Shown: piece after piece, positions 45,837 through 53,485 of the stretch
How positions within the stretch are numbered: the stretch's first letter is position 1
Layout: each line of letters opens with the position of its first letter
Source: Hymenobacter sp.
GTDB taxonomy: Bacteria; Bacteroidota; Bacteroidia; Cytophagales; Hymenobacteraceae
NCBI GenBank assembly: GCA_028288445.1
Contig: JAQBNT010000242.1
Location: forward strand, 62,001 to 126,000
Reading direction: 5' to 3'
Length of the DNA stretch: 64,000 nt
The notes under the pieces: model-generated
The model's database searches: none
The model's input: the letters and a program-made list of their open reading frames with translations, nothing else
What the model was told of the DNA's origin: nothing
Translations under genes and position numbers: made by a program

Positions 45837-45894
45837 CCAGTGACCCTATTTTTGTGGGGGAATGCCTATTCCCCCACAAAAATAGGGTCACTGG
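45837..45894. repeat. two head-to-head iterons forming a perfect palindrome
   Basis: 27-bp exact arms 45837-45863 and 45868-45894 with a 4-bp loop. Each arm contains one 20-bp iteron (reverse 45841-45860, forward 45871-45890). It can form a cruciform. Confidence 0.92.
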
Positions 45895-45958
45895 TTTCCG
45901 AATTGAAAACCCTCTCTACCGACTCTCAGGCGGCTTTTTTCATTGGTAAAAGATAATA

Positions 45959-46223
45959 CCCCCACAAAAATAGGGTCAACGCCCTAGTGTTTTAACTTAC
46001 TGATGCCAGTTTGAGAATTGGTTTTTATAAAACCTTTTCAAAAAACTACTCAAGAACTAGCAGTTTACTTTGTTTATTACTATTATATAGTTTACGGGTG
46101 TCGTAACACTTTGATTCATCTGGTGTTGCAGGCGTATTCCCCCACAAAAATAGGGTCACTCCCCCACAAAAATAGGGTCATTCAAGCTTGACTCCCCCAC
46201 AAAAATAGGGTCATTCCCCCACA
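45959..46223 (+). repeat. direct iterons upstream of rep
   Basis: Full copies at 45959-45978, 46139-46158, 46161-46180 and 46194-46213, and a half copy (CCCCCACA) at 46216-46223. Start-to-start spacings of 22, 33 and 22 bp put the last group on one face of the helix. The half copy next to the promoter suggests autoregulation by Rep. Confidence 0.92.
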
Positions 46224-46260
46224 GGAATTAAAACGTGTGGGAAAATGCGGGATAATTGAA

Positions 46261-46268
46261 TATATTTG
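46261..46268 (+). promoter_or_regulatory. rep promoter -7 box TATATTTG
   Basis: Exact TAnnTTTG match, 22 bp before the chosen rep ATG (46291). It lies downstream of the alternative ATG at 46237, which is therefore unlikely to be used. Confidence 0.7.
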
Positions 46269-46290
46269 TCTGGTCCTAAATCCTTCTGCC

Positions 46291-47460
46291 ATGGAGTCAA
46301 CTTCTGTCACAGCTCTGCCGCTAGTCGTACAGCATAATGCGCTGGTGAACGCACGCTTTAACATGTCAGCGTTGGAAATGCGGTTTTTTTTAGCGCTACT
46401 AAGCCGGATTGGTAGGGATGATGACAGCTTTACGGTGTGTGAGGTGCCTGTTCGAGAGATATGCTCAAGCAGTGCCAGTAATGCCATTTATAATGAGGTT
46501 CGGGAGATGGTGCGGAGCATTGGTACGCGAGCACTGTTTATTGAGGCTTTAAGCCCGGAAGGCAAGCGGGTCAAAGACCCAGATGTGCTGACATTGCCAT
46601 TGATGGGTCGTGCTCACTACCGCCGCAAGACGGGAGTAGTGGAGGCTAGTTTCAATGAAAATATTCGGCCTTACCTATTGGAACTGCGCGACAATTTTAC
46701 CAAAGCCCAGCTGAGCCAGCTATTAAAACTAAAGAGCCCTGTCTCTCATCGAATATACTGGTTGCTAAGGGAGTATGCAGCCTTTGGTAAACGCGTAATT
46801 GGATTGGCTGAATTACGCAATGTCCTGGGACTGACAACTGAATACCAAAATCGGTTCGACCACTTTCGTGACCGTGTACTGGACCGGGCACAAACTGAAC
46901 TGGCACAAACGGATTTGCCATTTACTTATGAAGTCATAAAGCAGGGCAGAGTAATTACCGAAATTCGCTTTCTGTTTGAGCCTGCTGGAGGCACTTCTAT
47001 TGACTCAGTGAAGTTTGAACCCACCGGTTGGGAAACTGCCCTATTGGCTGCTGGAGTAGGAGAGAAGAGCCTTCCTGTAATTCGCTTACAATTGGAAAGC
47101 GGAGTGTATGAGGAGCAGTATATCTATTTTGTGTTGCAGACTATACGGGCAAAAGTTCTTCAAGGGAAGGTGAAGAAGGAGGGAGGTGCCGTTTTTAAAG
47201 CTTTAACTGAAGGGTATCTGCTAAACGATTTCCGCAAGCAGGTTGCCAATATTCAGGTTAAACAGCAGAAAATTGGTAAAAGAAGTGGGGATAGTGCAAG
47301 TGTACGGATTCGTTTAGAGGATGCCGAGGCTGCGTATGAAACCATGCGGAAAAAGGGTAAAGCACCAAGCACGTTTGCTGAAAACCTAGAGCAAACATAT
47401 CTAAATCAAGGGTTTATGATAGTGCAAAATGAAACCGGCAACTGGTTAATTAAAGATTAG
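46291..47460 (+). CDS. Rep_3-family plasmid replication initiator
   Basis: A 389-residue initiator with two winged-helix domains. The first opens VVQHNALVNARFNMSALEMR (residues about 10-130); the second carries LSQLLKLKSPVSHRIYWLLR and VIGLAELRNVLGLTTEYQNR (about 140-230), the hallmark blocks of Rep_3/RepB proteins. The C-terminal third is an extra region ending FMIVQNETGNWLIKD. It binds the iterons upstream to start replication. Base composition is lower in GC than the flanking genes. Start 46291 is set by the promoter box at 46261 and the conserved N-terminus. Confidence 0.93.
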   Translation: MESTSVTALPLVVQHNALVNARFNMSALEMRFFLALLSRIGRDDDSFTVCEVPVREICSSSASNAIYNEVREMVRSIGTRALFIEALSPEGKRVKDPDVLTLPLMGRAHYRRKTGVVEASFNENIRPYLLELRDNFTKAQLSQLLKLKSPVSHRIYWLLREYAAFGKRVIGLAELRNVLGLTTEYQNRFDHFRDRVLDRAQTELAQTDLPFTYEVIKQGRVITEIRFLFEPAGGTSIDSVKFEPTGWETALLAAGVGEKSLPVIRLQLESGVYEEQYIYFVLQTIRAKVLQGKVKKEGGAVFKALTEGYLLNDFRKQVANIQVKQQKIGKRSGDSASVRIRLEDAEAAYETMRKKGKAPSTFAENLEQTYLNQGFMIVQNETGNWLIKD

Positions 47461-48008
47461 AATCTTAAGTTTCTTCCAGTGTCATTAAGTCGCCTCAGTG
47501 GCTGGTGCTAGAGGGTACAAAACGGCAGGGGCGAGGCAAGAAAATAACAAAATAAAGGGCATATTTTAGTACAAATTGACATTGCACTATTTTATGGAAA
47601 ATTATGCTATTATTTACCTCAACAGCCTCTTGACACGATACCCTTAGCCTTCAAAGATAGTATAAAATTGTCTTATTGCATCATGAAGGCTGTTTTTACT
47701 CAGATGCTGAGTTCCTTAAGACTCTACAGTAGCACGGGCTTTCCACACCCCGCGCCAACGAGGTCCGCGCGACCAACTGAAGCCAAACCGGTGGCCTACC
47801 GAGCCGAGCCCGACTTCCCATCAACCTGACTTATTCGGAAGCAGATGCGGCCTTAAAAACCACTTTTTATAAGTGAGAACCAGAGGAAAAAGTCCCAATC
47901 TCACGCCAATTTGTATACTAAATGAACGCATCTAACTATGCTAAATAAGCAACATAAACCCAGGTTATACCATTTGATAACTATACCCAGTGACCCTAAA
48001 AGCCTCTG
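47461..48008. other. intergenic, no gene seen
   Basis: About 550 bp, AT-rich at first and GC-rich after 47740. No supported gene on either strand. It is the edge between the plasmid backbone and the scar region. Confidence 0.5.
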
Positions 48009-48205
48009 ATTCGCCATGAGTACTACCCCACCAACAGCCCCGAGATTGTCGAAGAAGCTTACACTATTTTACTGCAGTTGGGCGGACGCCGGCTCCTGGA
48101 CATAACCGGGGCCGATAAGCTCATGGCCGCCGGCTGGACGGCCAGCAACCCGAATCCCTGGCTGCGCCTGAATCTGCGCCGCCTGCCCGATTCCGGTTTC
48201 GACGC
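48009..48205 (+). pseudogene. fragment of unknown gene
   Basis: An open stretch without a start reads HEYYPTNSPEIVEEAYTILL, then QLGGRRLLDITGADKLMAAG and NPWLRLNLRRLPD before it becomes the shadow of the opposite-strand fragment. The LGGRRLLDITGAD-x(n)-LRLNL pattern looks like a real protein core, of a family I cannot name. Confidence 0.35.
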
Positions 48206-48329
48206 GCAGGATGTGGTCGCAGTCGTCCAAGTCAAAGCTCCAGCGCCCCACCGCATCCAAGCCAAGGCGCAGCGGGGGAATGTGGTGAGAACGGGTAACC
48301 GAGGTTTTGAACACGAGCACGTCCATAGA
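48195..48329 (-). pseudogene. fragment of small heavy-metal-domain-like protein
   Basis: MDVLVFKTSVTRSHHIPPLR is followed by FDLDDCDHILRVET, a beta-alpha-beta pattern like small HMA-like proteins. It loses sense where the plus-strand fragment begins at about 48195. Both fragments seem joined by a deletion. Confidence 0.35.
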
Positions 48330-48462
48330 CACAAAAACAAGACGGTAAGCCACGAACGGGAGGGGCAGGGCGGGTTCGCGAAGTAGGGTCGAAACAGAAG
48401 TTAGAGAGTTTCGCGGGCACGACGTGCATGCCGATTTTCTCGAAAAGCTGCATCATTTCCGG

Positions 48463-48876
48463 CTACGAGAGGCTCATGCCCATGCCCGGCGGGGACAACT
48501 CAAAATGGGTGGCCGCTTTCCCGCCGTGGATGATGACCTGCTCAAAGCCTGCCGGGGTGTAGGAGTTGAGCAGCGTAGCCGTGGGTGAATCGACTTTGAA
48601 GGAGTGGACCGTGCCGCGCGGAATCCATACGAAGGAGCCAGTGGTGGCCACCAGCGTTTCGCCGCCCGCCCGGTAGGTTATCTGCCCGTCGAGCACGTAA
48701 AAGCTCTCGTCTTGGTCGTGACAGTGGGGCCCCGGCCCGGACCCTTGCGGGCACAGCTGCCACATCAGCGAGTAGGTGCCGTTGGTCGTGCTTTGCTCGG
48801 CCAGCACCACCCACAAAATGTCGACCATCCAGTAGGGCTTGCCGTCGCGGATGTTGAGTTCATACGGTTTGTTCAT
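48463..48876 (-). CDS. cupin-domain protein, shortened by a stop
   Basis: A 137-residue single-cupin protein. Metal-site motif 1 is GPGPHCHDQDESFYVLDG, and motif 2 is around FVWIPRGTVHSFKV. After GMGMSLS there is a TAG, yet the same frame continues PEMMQLFEKIGMHVVPAK for about 18 residues, matching the usual C-terminal helix of quercetinase-like cupins. The protein was therefore longer and has been cut; the remaining domain may still fold. It starts 59 bp before... upstream of the NmrA-like gene's stop on the same strand order (NmrA upstream, cupin second is not the case; cupin is the upstream neighbour of the fragments at 48195). Confidence 0.75.
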   Translation of the reverse strand: MNKPYELNIRDGKPYWMVDILWVVLAEQSTTNGTYSLMWQLCPQGSGPGPHCHDQDESFYVLDGQITYRAGGETLVATTGSFVWIPRGTVHSFKVDSPTATLLNSYTPAGFEQVIIHGGKAATHFELSPPGMGMSLS

Positions 48877-48934
48877 GGCAATCTGATATTAGGATTGGGA
48901 ATGATTTGATGGGCAGGTCCCGGGTTGGCGGTCC

Positions 48935-49633
48935 TTAATTGGCGGCCAGCACGTCCCGCACGCCGGTCCAGCGCAGTTCCGGGTAGCGGGCGTTGTCGAG
49001 TGGGGTATTCTGGACGCTGAACATGCTGTGCAGGTACTGCGACTGCTGCCAGCGGGGGTAAATTTCTTGCTCCCCCTCGGGGTGGGCCGCCCGCTCGCGG
49101 CGGTTAAATGCCGCCAGGGCATCCCGGCTTCCCAGGTCATTGAGGGTGTAGGGCACCCCGGCCACTTCCCCGGCCACTTTGGCCAGCTCGCGTGGGCTCA
49201 GTTGGAAGGAAGCAATGCGCAGGTAACGCGGCGTGGTATGGTCCAAGGCCGCCGCGGCCGTGTAAGCCGCCGTGTCATCCATGGTAGTAAAGTCCACCTG
49301 CCAGTCGGTATCTTCCACGTACCCGACGCGGTGCTGCTGGCGGTTGAGCAGTTGCGGGTTGTAGGCCAGTACCTCGGCGAAGGCACCGTTGAGGATGGAG
49401 GTGCCGGCAATGCCCGCCTGCTGGTCGAGGTGGTGGTTGAACTCGCGCCGCAGGTCGAAGTTGCAGTTGTCGCCTTCCCGCGTCTTGGTGTAGTCGCTGG
49501 CAAAGTCTGAGGGGATGAAGCGGGGCACGCCCGCGGCAATGGCGGCCGCCAGCAGCGTGGCCTGGGCGTCTACATTGATGATGCGTCCGCCGAGGTTACC
49601 GGTGCCGCCGACAATTACAATGGGAGTGGCCAT
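48935..49633 (-). CDS. NmrA-like NAD(P)-binding protein with internal deletion
   Basis: A 232-residue NmrA-type atypical SDR. The Rossmann start is VIVGGTGNLGGRI, but it jumps directly to NVDAQATLLAAAIAAGVPRF and IPSDFASDY. In relatives about 70 residues (the rest of the cofactor domain) lie between those blocks, so an in-frame deletion at about 49575 is likely. The second half is complete (HHLDQQAGIAGTSILNGAFA, VDFTTMDDTAAYTAAAALDH). Cofactor binding is probably lost, so the gene may be non-functional. It precedes the cupin gene by 58 bp on the same strand. Confidence 0.75.
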   Translation of the reverse strand: MATPIVIVGGTGNLGGRIINVDAQATLLAAAIAAGVPRFIPSDFASDYTKTREGDNCNFDLRREFNHHLDQQAGIAGTSILNGAFAEVLAYNPQLLNRQQHRVGYVEDTDWQVDFTTMDDTAAYTAAAALDHTTPRYLRIASFQLSPRELAKVAGEVAGVPYTLNDLGSRDALAAFNRRERAAHPEGEQEIYPRWQQSQYLHSMFSVQNTPLDNARYPELRWTGVRDVLAAN

Positions 49634-50181
49634 GGAATTACTTGTTTGGGAGGAAAGAAAAGTGCGCCCCAGCTTCGTTTGCTCGGGCGAGCCGCGAGCA
49701 AAACATAAAGCGCAAGTAGCGGCACAAAGGTGGCCGGTCCCCCCTTTGTACGGCCTGCACTTTCTTGCGCTTTTCTAGTGAATTCTTGCGGAATTGCACG
49801 AGTAGAATTTCGCCGAGTCGCTACCGTAGGCTAGGCATGACGAGGGCTGGCTGGTGCACTGCGATACCCATTGGGCAGCAACTCCAGGTCCCTGTAAATC
49901 CGCGCATCCCTTGCAAGCCATTGGCTATAAGCGGCGTTTGTTTAAAGAGGACCGCGATGGAGAACCGCAGTAAGTATTTTGGCCCGGTAGTCCCCAACTG
50001 CTAGAAGCCGAGCAGTCTGCGCGGGTTAAACGGCAGCATGCCGGAGGGGTGCGGTCGCTTCACGCCTGGCCGCATCGACATCGTGCCCGACCTGTTGCGG
50101 TAATTGCAGCGCTAGATTAACGGAAACTTATCCTCGAAAACTCATTTGGTTGGCCTACCCGTCCAGGCTTCCCGCGCACTT
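49634..50181. other. intergenic, no gene seen
   Basis: About 550 bp with several short, interrupted frames. ACCTTTG on the minus strand near 49725 could be the -7 box for the NmrA-like gene. Nothing else is supported. Confidence 0.45.
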
Positions 50182-50328
50182 CTACCAGCCGGCCAAGTAG
50201 CCGGCCATGTTCAGGTCCGGCAGCAGGAAGGTGGCGGGCAACACCCACCAGGCGTAGGGTAGGCGGGCAAAAACGGCCGGGGTGAGCAGCGCTTCGGCAG
50301 GTTCTTCGATTTTCAGCAGGGTTTTCAT
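50182..50328 (-). pseudogene. DUF4260 protein, N-terminal fragment
   Basis: MKTLLKIEEPAEALLTPAVF, then LPYAWWVLPATFLLPDLNMA and GYLAGW to a stop, 48 residues. This is the start of the DUF4260 membrane protein family, which normally continues for about 70 more residues with two further helices. Truncated by a deletion. Confidence 0.65.
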
Positions 50329-50351
50329 GAGTAGATTTGGAAATAGCCCAA

Positions 50352-50500
50352 AACAGTCCAACTCAGCTCATCGAAGCATCTCTCCCGCTTCTTTGCCTGA
50401 TACTCACCAGACCAGGCAGCGCGGATTTGCCTTTTCATTCGTTGCAGCGAATGATTTACGGCTGCGGTAACGACGCTTCGACGAGCTCAGCCGGACTGTT
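50352..50500. repeat. degenerate REP-like palindrome
   Basis: AACAGTCC...AGCTCATCGAAGC (50352 on) pairs imperfectly with 50464-50500 (GCTTCGACGAGCTCAG...GGACTGTT). It is placed downstream of the GH5 gene, where it may act as the end of the polysaccharide locus transcript. Confidence 0.55.
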
Positions 50501-50534
50501 CTTTTTTCAAGTTATTTCGGTTCTTTACCTCCGT

Positions 50535-51827
50535 TCACTTCTTCAATTCAGCTTTCAGCGCTGCAATGACGTCCGGGTTCGGCAGGCAGTTTTTGAACTT
50601 GATGTTCTCCAAAATCGGTGGGAGTTCGGCAGCCGATTTTAACTCGACGAGGTAAGGCGGCTTGATGCGTAGCAGTGCAGCAATGGGCTTGTCATTGAAG
50701 CGCTTGTAGGTCCACTGGCACCAGCCGATGCCGGCGGCGTTGAGGTTGCGGGCGGCTTCGCCCATCCACTCGGGCGTGTTTTCGCCGGTTTCGCCCACCC
50801 ACACGGGCACGTTCTGGGCTTCGCGGAAGCGCAGCAGGTTGCCAATGGTGCCGAGCTGGTTGGCGTCGGGGTTGTTGGCCTCGGGCGCGTTGCTGAGCGG
50901 GTACTTGGCCATGTTGTAGCGGTGGGCGTTGTACACCAGGTTTTCGGGGTGCGTGAAGGTCTTGCGCTCGATGGCGTTGTAGTTGTTGCCGTAGCCGTTG
51001 CCTTCGAGCAGCAGCAGGTGCTGGTCGCCCTCGGCCCGCACCGTGTTGATGAGCCGCTCCAGCATGGCCTGAATGGCCGGGTTGTCGCCGGGCACATGGT
51101 TGGGCTCGTTCACGAGGTCGTACATGGCAATGCGGCTGTCGTTTTTGTAGCGCCGGGCCAGCATGGCCCACAGGCCATTGGTGATGTCCTGGTACACGGG
51201 TTCTTTCCAGAAGCCGTTGGGCTGCAGGGCGTCGGAGATATTGGAGTCGGTGCCCTGAGCGCCGGGGGCGGCGTGCAGGTCAAGCACCACGTACATCTTG
51301 TTGGCCGCGCACCAGACCAGCGTTTTATCAATGAGGCGAATGGCTTCCAACCGCTGCGGCTCCTGAAACAGCTCGCCTTTCTGCTGCCATTCCTTCAGCT
51401 TGGCCACGTAATCGGCATACGGCACCGTGCCGCGGATAACGCCATTGCGCACCGCCCGCTGCTTTTCGGTCAGAAACAGGTCGTAGTGCAGCGGCAGCCG
51501 AATGCAGTTGAAGCCCTGCTGGGCAATAAAATCAATATCGGACTTGGTGATGAAGTTGTCGCGGTACTGCTGGTAGAATTTCTCCACGGCCGCATCGCCC
51601 ATTCCCGCGCCGTAGAGCACCTTTTTCACCGCGCCCTGGGTGCCGCCGTAGCCGGGCTTCATCATGTAGCCTTCCTGCAACAGCCAGCCGCCCAGGTTCA
51701 TGCCTTGCAGCAGGACTTCGTGGTTCTGCGCATCTACTATTTGGGGGCCGTTGGCGTGCAGGAACGGGGTTTGGGCGTGGGCCGCGAGGGCCAGGATGGC
51801 CAGAAAAGCGGTGGCAAAAAGCTTCAT
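50535..51827 (-). CDS. GH5-family glycoside hydrolase
   Basis: A 430-residue secreted (beta/alpha)8 cellulase-superfamily enzyme. The signal peptide is MKLFATAFLAILALAAHAQ. GMNLGGWLLQEGYM opens the domain; the acid/base Glu is in YDLVNEPNHVPG and the nucleophile Glu in PVWVGETGENTPEW. The clan A residues HRYNMAKYP are between them. The closest known activities for this type are exo-beta-1,3- and beta-1,6-glucanases; substrate is inferred from the three GH30 neighbours. Last gene of the locus, 109 bp after the GH30 gene. Confidence 0.88.
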   Translation of the reverse strand: MKLFATAFLAILALAAHAQTPFLHANGPQIVDAQNHEVLLQGMNLGGWLLQEGYMMKPGYGGTQGAVKKVLYGAGMGDAAVEKFYQQYRDNFITKSDIDFIAQQGFNCIRLPLHYDLFLTEKQRAVRNGVIRGTVPYADYVAKLKEWQQKGELFQEPQRLEAIRLIDKTLVWCAANKMYVVLDLHAAPGAQGTDSNISDALQPNGFWKEPVYQDITNGLWAMLARRYKNDSRIAMYDLVNEPNHVPGDNPAIQAMLERLINTVRAEGDQHLLLLEGNGYGNNYNAIERKTFTHPENLVYNAHRYNMAKYPLSNAPEANNPDANQLGTIGNLLRFREAQNVPVWVGETGENTPEWMGEAARNLNAAGIGWCQWTYKRFNDKPIAALLRIKPPYLVELKSAAELPPILENIKFKNCLPNPDVIAALKAELKK

Positions 51828-51936
51828 GCGCAGGTGGGTTCTGGCGCGGACGCTGGAAGTCCGCGCGTAAGGCAGTTGGTCGTGATTTCTGCAATGCGCG
51901 GACTCCCAGTGCCCCCGCTACAAACCGCTTATTTAG

Positions 51937-53439
51937 TTAGTTAATTACATAAGTAACAATGGAATGTGCCGCGCTGGTGGTAGTGGCCGACTGCCCTTTT
52001 ATCCAAAGCTGAAACGCCTGGGGCTTGTCGCCGCTGTTCATTACCACCACGGCTACTTTGCCGTCGGGGTTGCGGAAGGCCGTGGCTTGCAGCCAGTCGC
52101 GGGTGGAGGTGCTGGCAATGCGCTTGGCCCCGGGGCGGATGAACTTCGAAAAGTGGCCGATGTAGTAGTAGGCGTTGGTGTAAATGAGCTTGCCGGCCTT
52201 GGTGTCGCCGATGATGGGGGCGAAGCAGAAGTTGCTGACGTGGTTGGGGCCACCGGTTTCGTCGAGCAGGATGTTCCAGTCTATCCAGCCCACGGTGCCG
52301 GCGTTGAAGTCGTTTATCATCGAGTGGCCATATTTCTCGCCCAGCTTCCAGTCGTTCACCTGCTCAAACTTGAATTTCTCCACGCAGGCTTCCGTCAGCA
52401 TCAGGTTGGTGCCGGGGTAGGCCTCGTGGGTGCGGCGCACGTTGTCGAAGAGCATGCCGCTGCCGGTCCAGGTTTCGTACCAGTGGTAGCCGATGCCCCA
52501 GACGTACTTGGCGGCCTCGGGGTCGTCGAGCACGGTGCTGGCACGCTGGTACACCAGGTCGCGGTTGTGGTCCCAGGCAATGAGCTTTTTCGAGCCCAGA
52601 CCGCCTTTTGCCAAGGTGGGGCCAAGGAAGTTTTTGATGAAATCCCGCTCCTCTTCGCCCGTGTAGAGGCACGATTCCCATTTCTGGGTAGCCATGGCTT
52701 CATTCTGCACCGAAAGGCCCCAGATGGGCATGCCCAACTGCTCGTAGGCCTTGATGAACTTCACGTAGTGGTCGGCCCAGGCTTGGCGGTATTGGGGCAG
52801 CAGCTTGCCGCCGTGCAGCCGGTTGTTGTTGTCCTTCATCCAGGCCGGCGGGCTCCAGGGACTCACAAACAGGGGCAGCTGGCCGCCCGCCGCCGCCGTG
52901 GCCTGCTTGATGAGTGGAATACGAAACTGCTCGTCGTGCTGCACGCTGAAGGTTTTCAGGCTGGCGTCATTCGCCGCGATGTAGTCGTAGCTGCCGCTCG
53001 AAAAATCAGAGCTCGCGATGCTGGTGCGGGCCAGCGTGTAGCCAATGCCCTCCGTGGGGCTGTAGTAAGCTTTCAGAAATTCCTGCTGCTGGGGTTTCGG
53101 CAGCTTGGCGAAGGTTTCGGCCGCCGCGTCGGTTATCGCCCCGCCAATGCCCAGCAGGGTCTGGAAGGACTTGCCGGGGTCCACAAATACGCAGACCTGG
53201 GTTTCGAGCGGCTGCCCCGACGGCTGGAATGCCAGAGCCGGCCCGGCCGCTAGGCGCTGGTCGGTGCCTTGGGCGGTAGTGTACACCTGGGCGGTTCGGC
53301 CCGCCGCCGAATACAGCGTGGTGGCCAGTGGCTTAGCAAGGGGTTTGGCTACCGCTTTGGCCGAAGTCTGGGCAAGGGCCGCCGCGGGGCCGAGAGCGAC
53401 CAGCAGCAGAGTGGGCAGCGATTTGGGCAATGAAAGCAT
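51937..53439 (-). CDS. GH30-family glycoside hydrolase (a)
   Basis: A 500-residue secreted enzyme (signal peptide MLSLPKSLPTLLLVALGPAA, cleavage near ALAQ). It has FQTLLGIGGAITDAAAETFA, SPWSPPAWMKDN, the acid/base Glu in GLSVQNEAMATQKW and the nucleophile Glu in NLMLTEACVEKF, then a C-terminal beta domain with AVVVMNSGDKPQAF. This is the glucosylceramidase/beta-glucosidase-like branch of GH30, more distant from the other two copies here. It probably cleaves beta-1,6-glucan or its oligomers. Confidence 0.9.
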   Translation of the reverse strand: MLSLPKSLPTLLLVALGPAAALAQTSAKAVAKPLAKPLATTLYSAAGRTAQVYTTAQGTDQRLAAGPALAFQPSGQPLETQVCVFVDPGKSFQTLLGIGGAITDAAAETFAKLPKPQQQEFLKAYYSPTEGIGYTLARTSIASSDFSSGSYDYIAANDASLKTFSVQHDEQFRIPLIKQATAAAGGQLPLFVSPWSPPAWMKDNNNRLHGGKLLPQYRQAWADHYVKFIKAYEQLGMPIWGLSVQNEAMATQKWESCLYTGEEERDFIKNFLGPTLAKGGLGSKKLIAWDHNRDLVYQRASTVLDDPEAAKYVWGIGYHWYETWTGSGMLFDNVRRTHEAYPGTNLMLTEACVEKFKFEQVNDWKLGEKYGHSMINDFNAGTVGWIDWNILLDETGGPNHVSNFCFAPIIGDTKAGKLIYTNAYYYIGHFSKFIRPGAKRIASTSTRDWLQATAFRNPDGKVAVVVMNSGDKPQAFQLWIKGQSATTTSAAHSIVTYVIN

Positions 53440-53485
53440 GGGGAATTAATAAAATAGATGCCGGGAATAGCAGGAAAAGCGGGCG

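Larger units (their letters stand above)
45837..46268. other. iteron replication origin
   Basis: Six full 20-bp iterons (CCCCCACAAAAATAGGGTCA) plus a half copy surround a strongly AT-rich stretch (about 46018-46095) that could be the unwinding element. The rep gene starts immediately downstream. This is the classical layout of a theta-replicating Rep_3 plasmid origin. Confidence 0.85.

Noticed and set aside
45463-45891. Minus-strand frame of 142 codons across the origin
   Set aside because: It runs through IS3 debris and the iteron palindrome; no protein-like motifs.
45837-46223. Repeats of about 20 bp could be read as a CRISPR array
   Set aside because: Spacing is irregular and short (2, 13, 68, 160 bp), copies occur in both orientations, no cas genes are near, and a Rep_3 gene follows. 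They are iterons.
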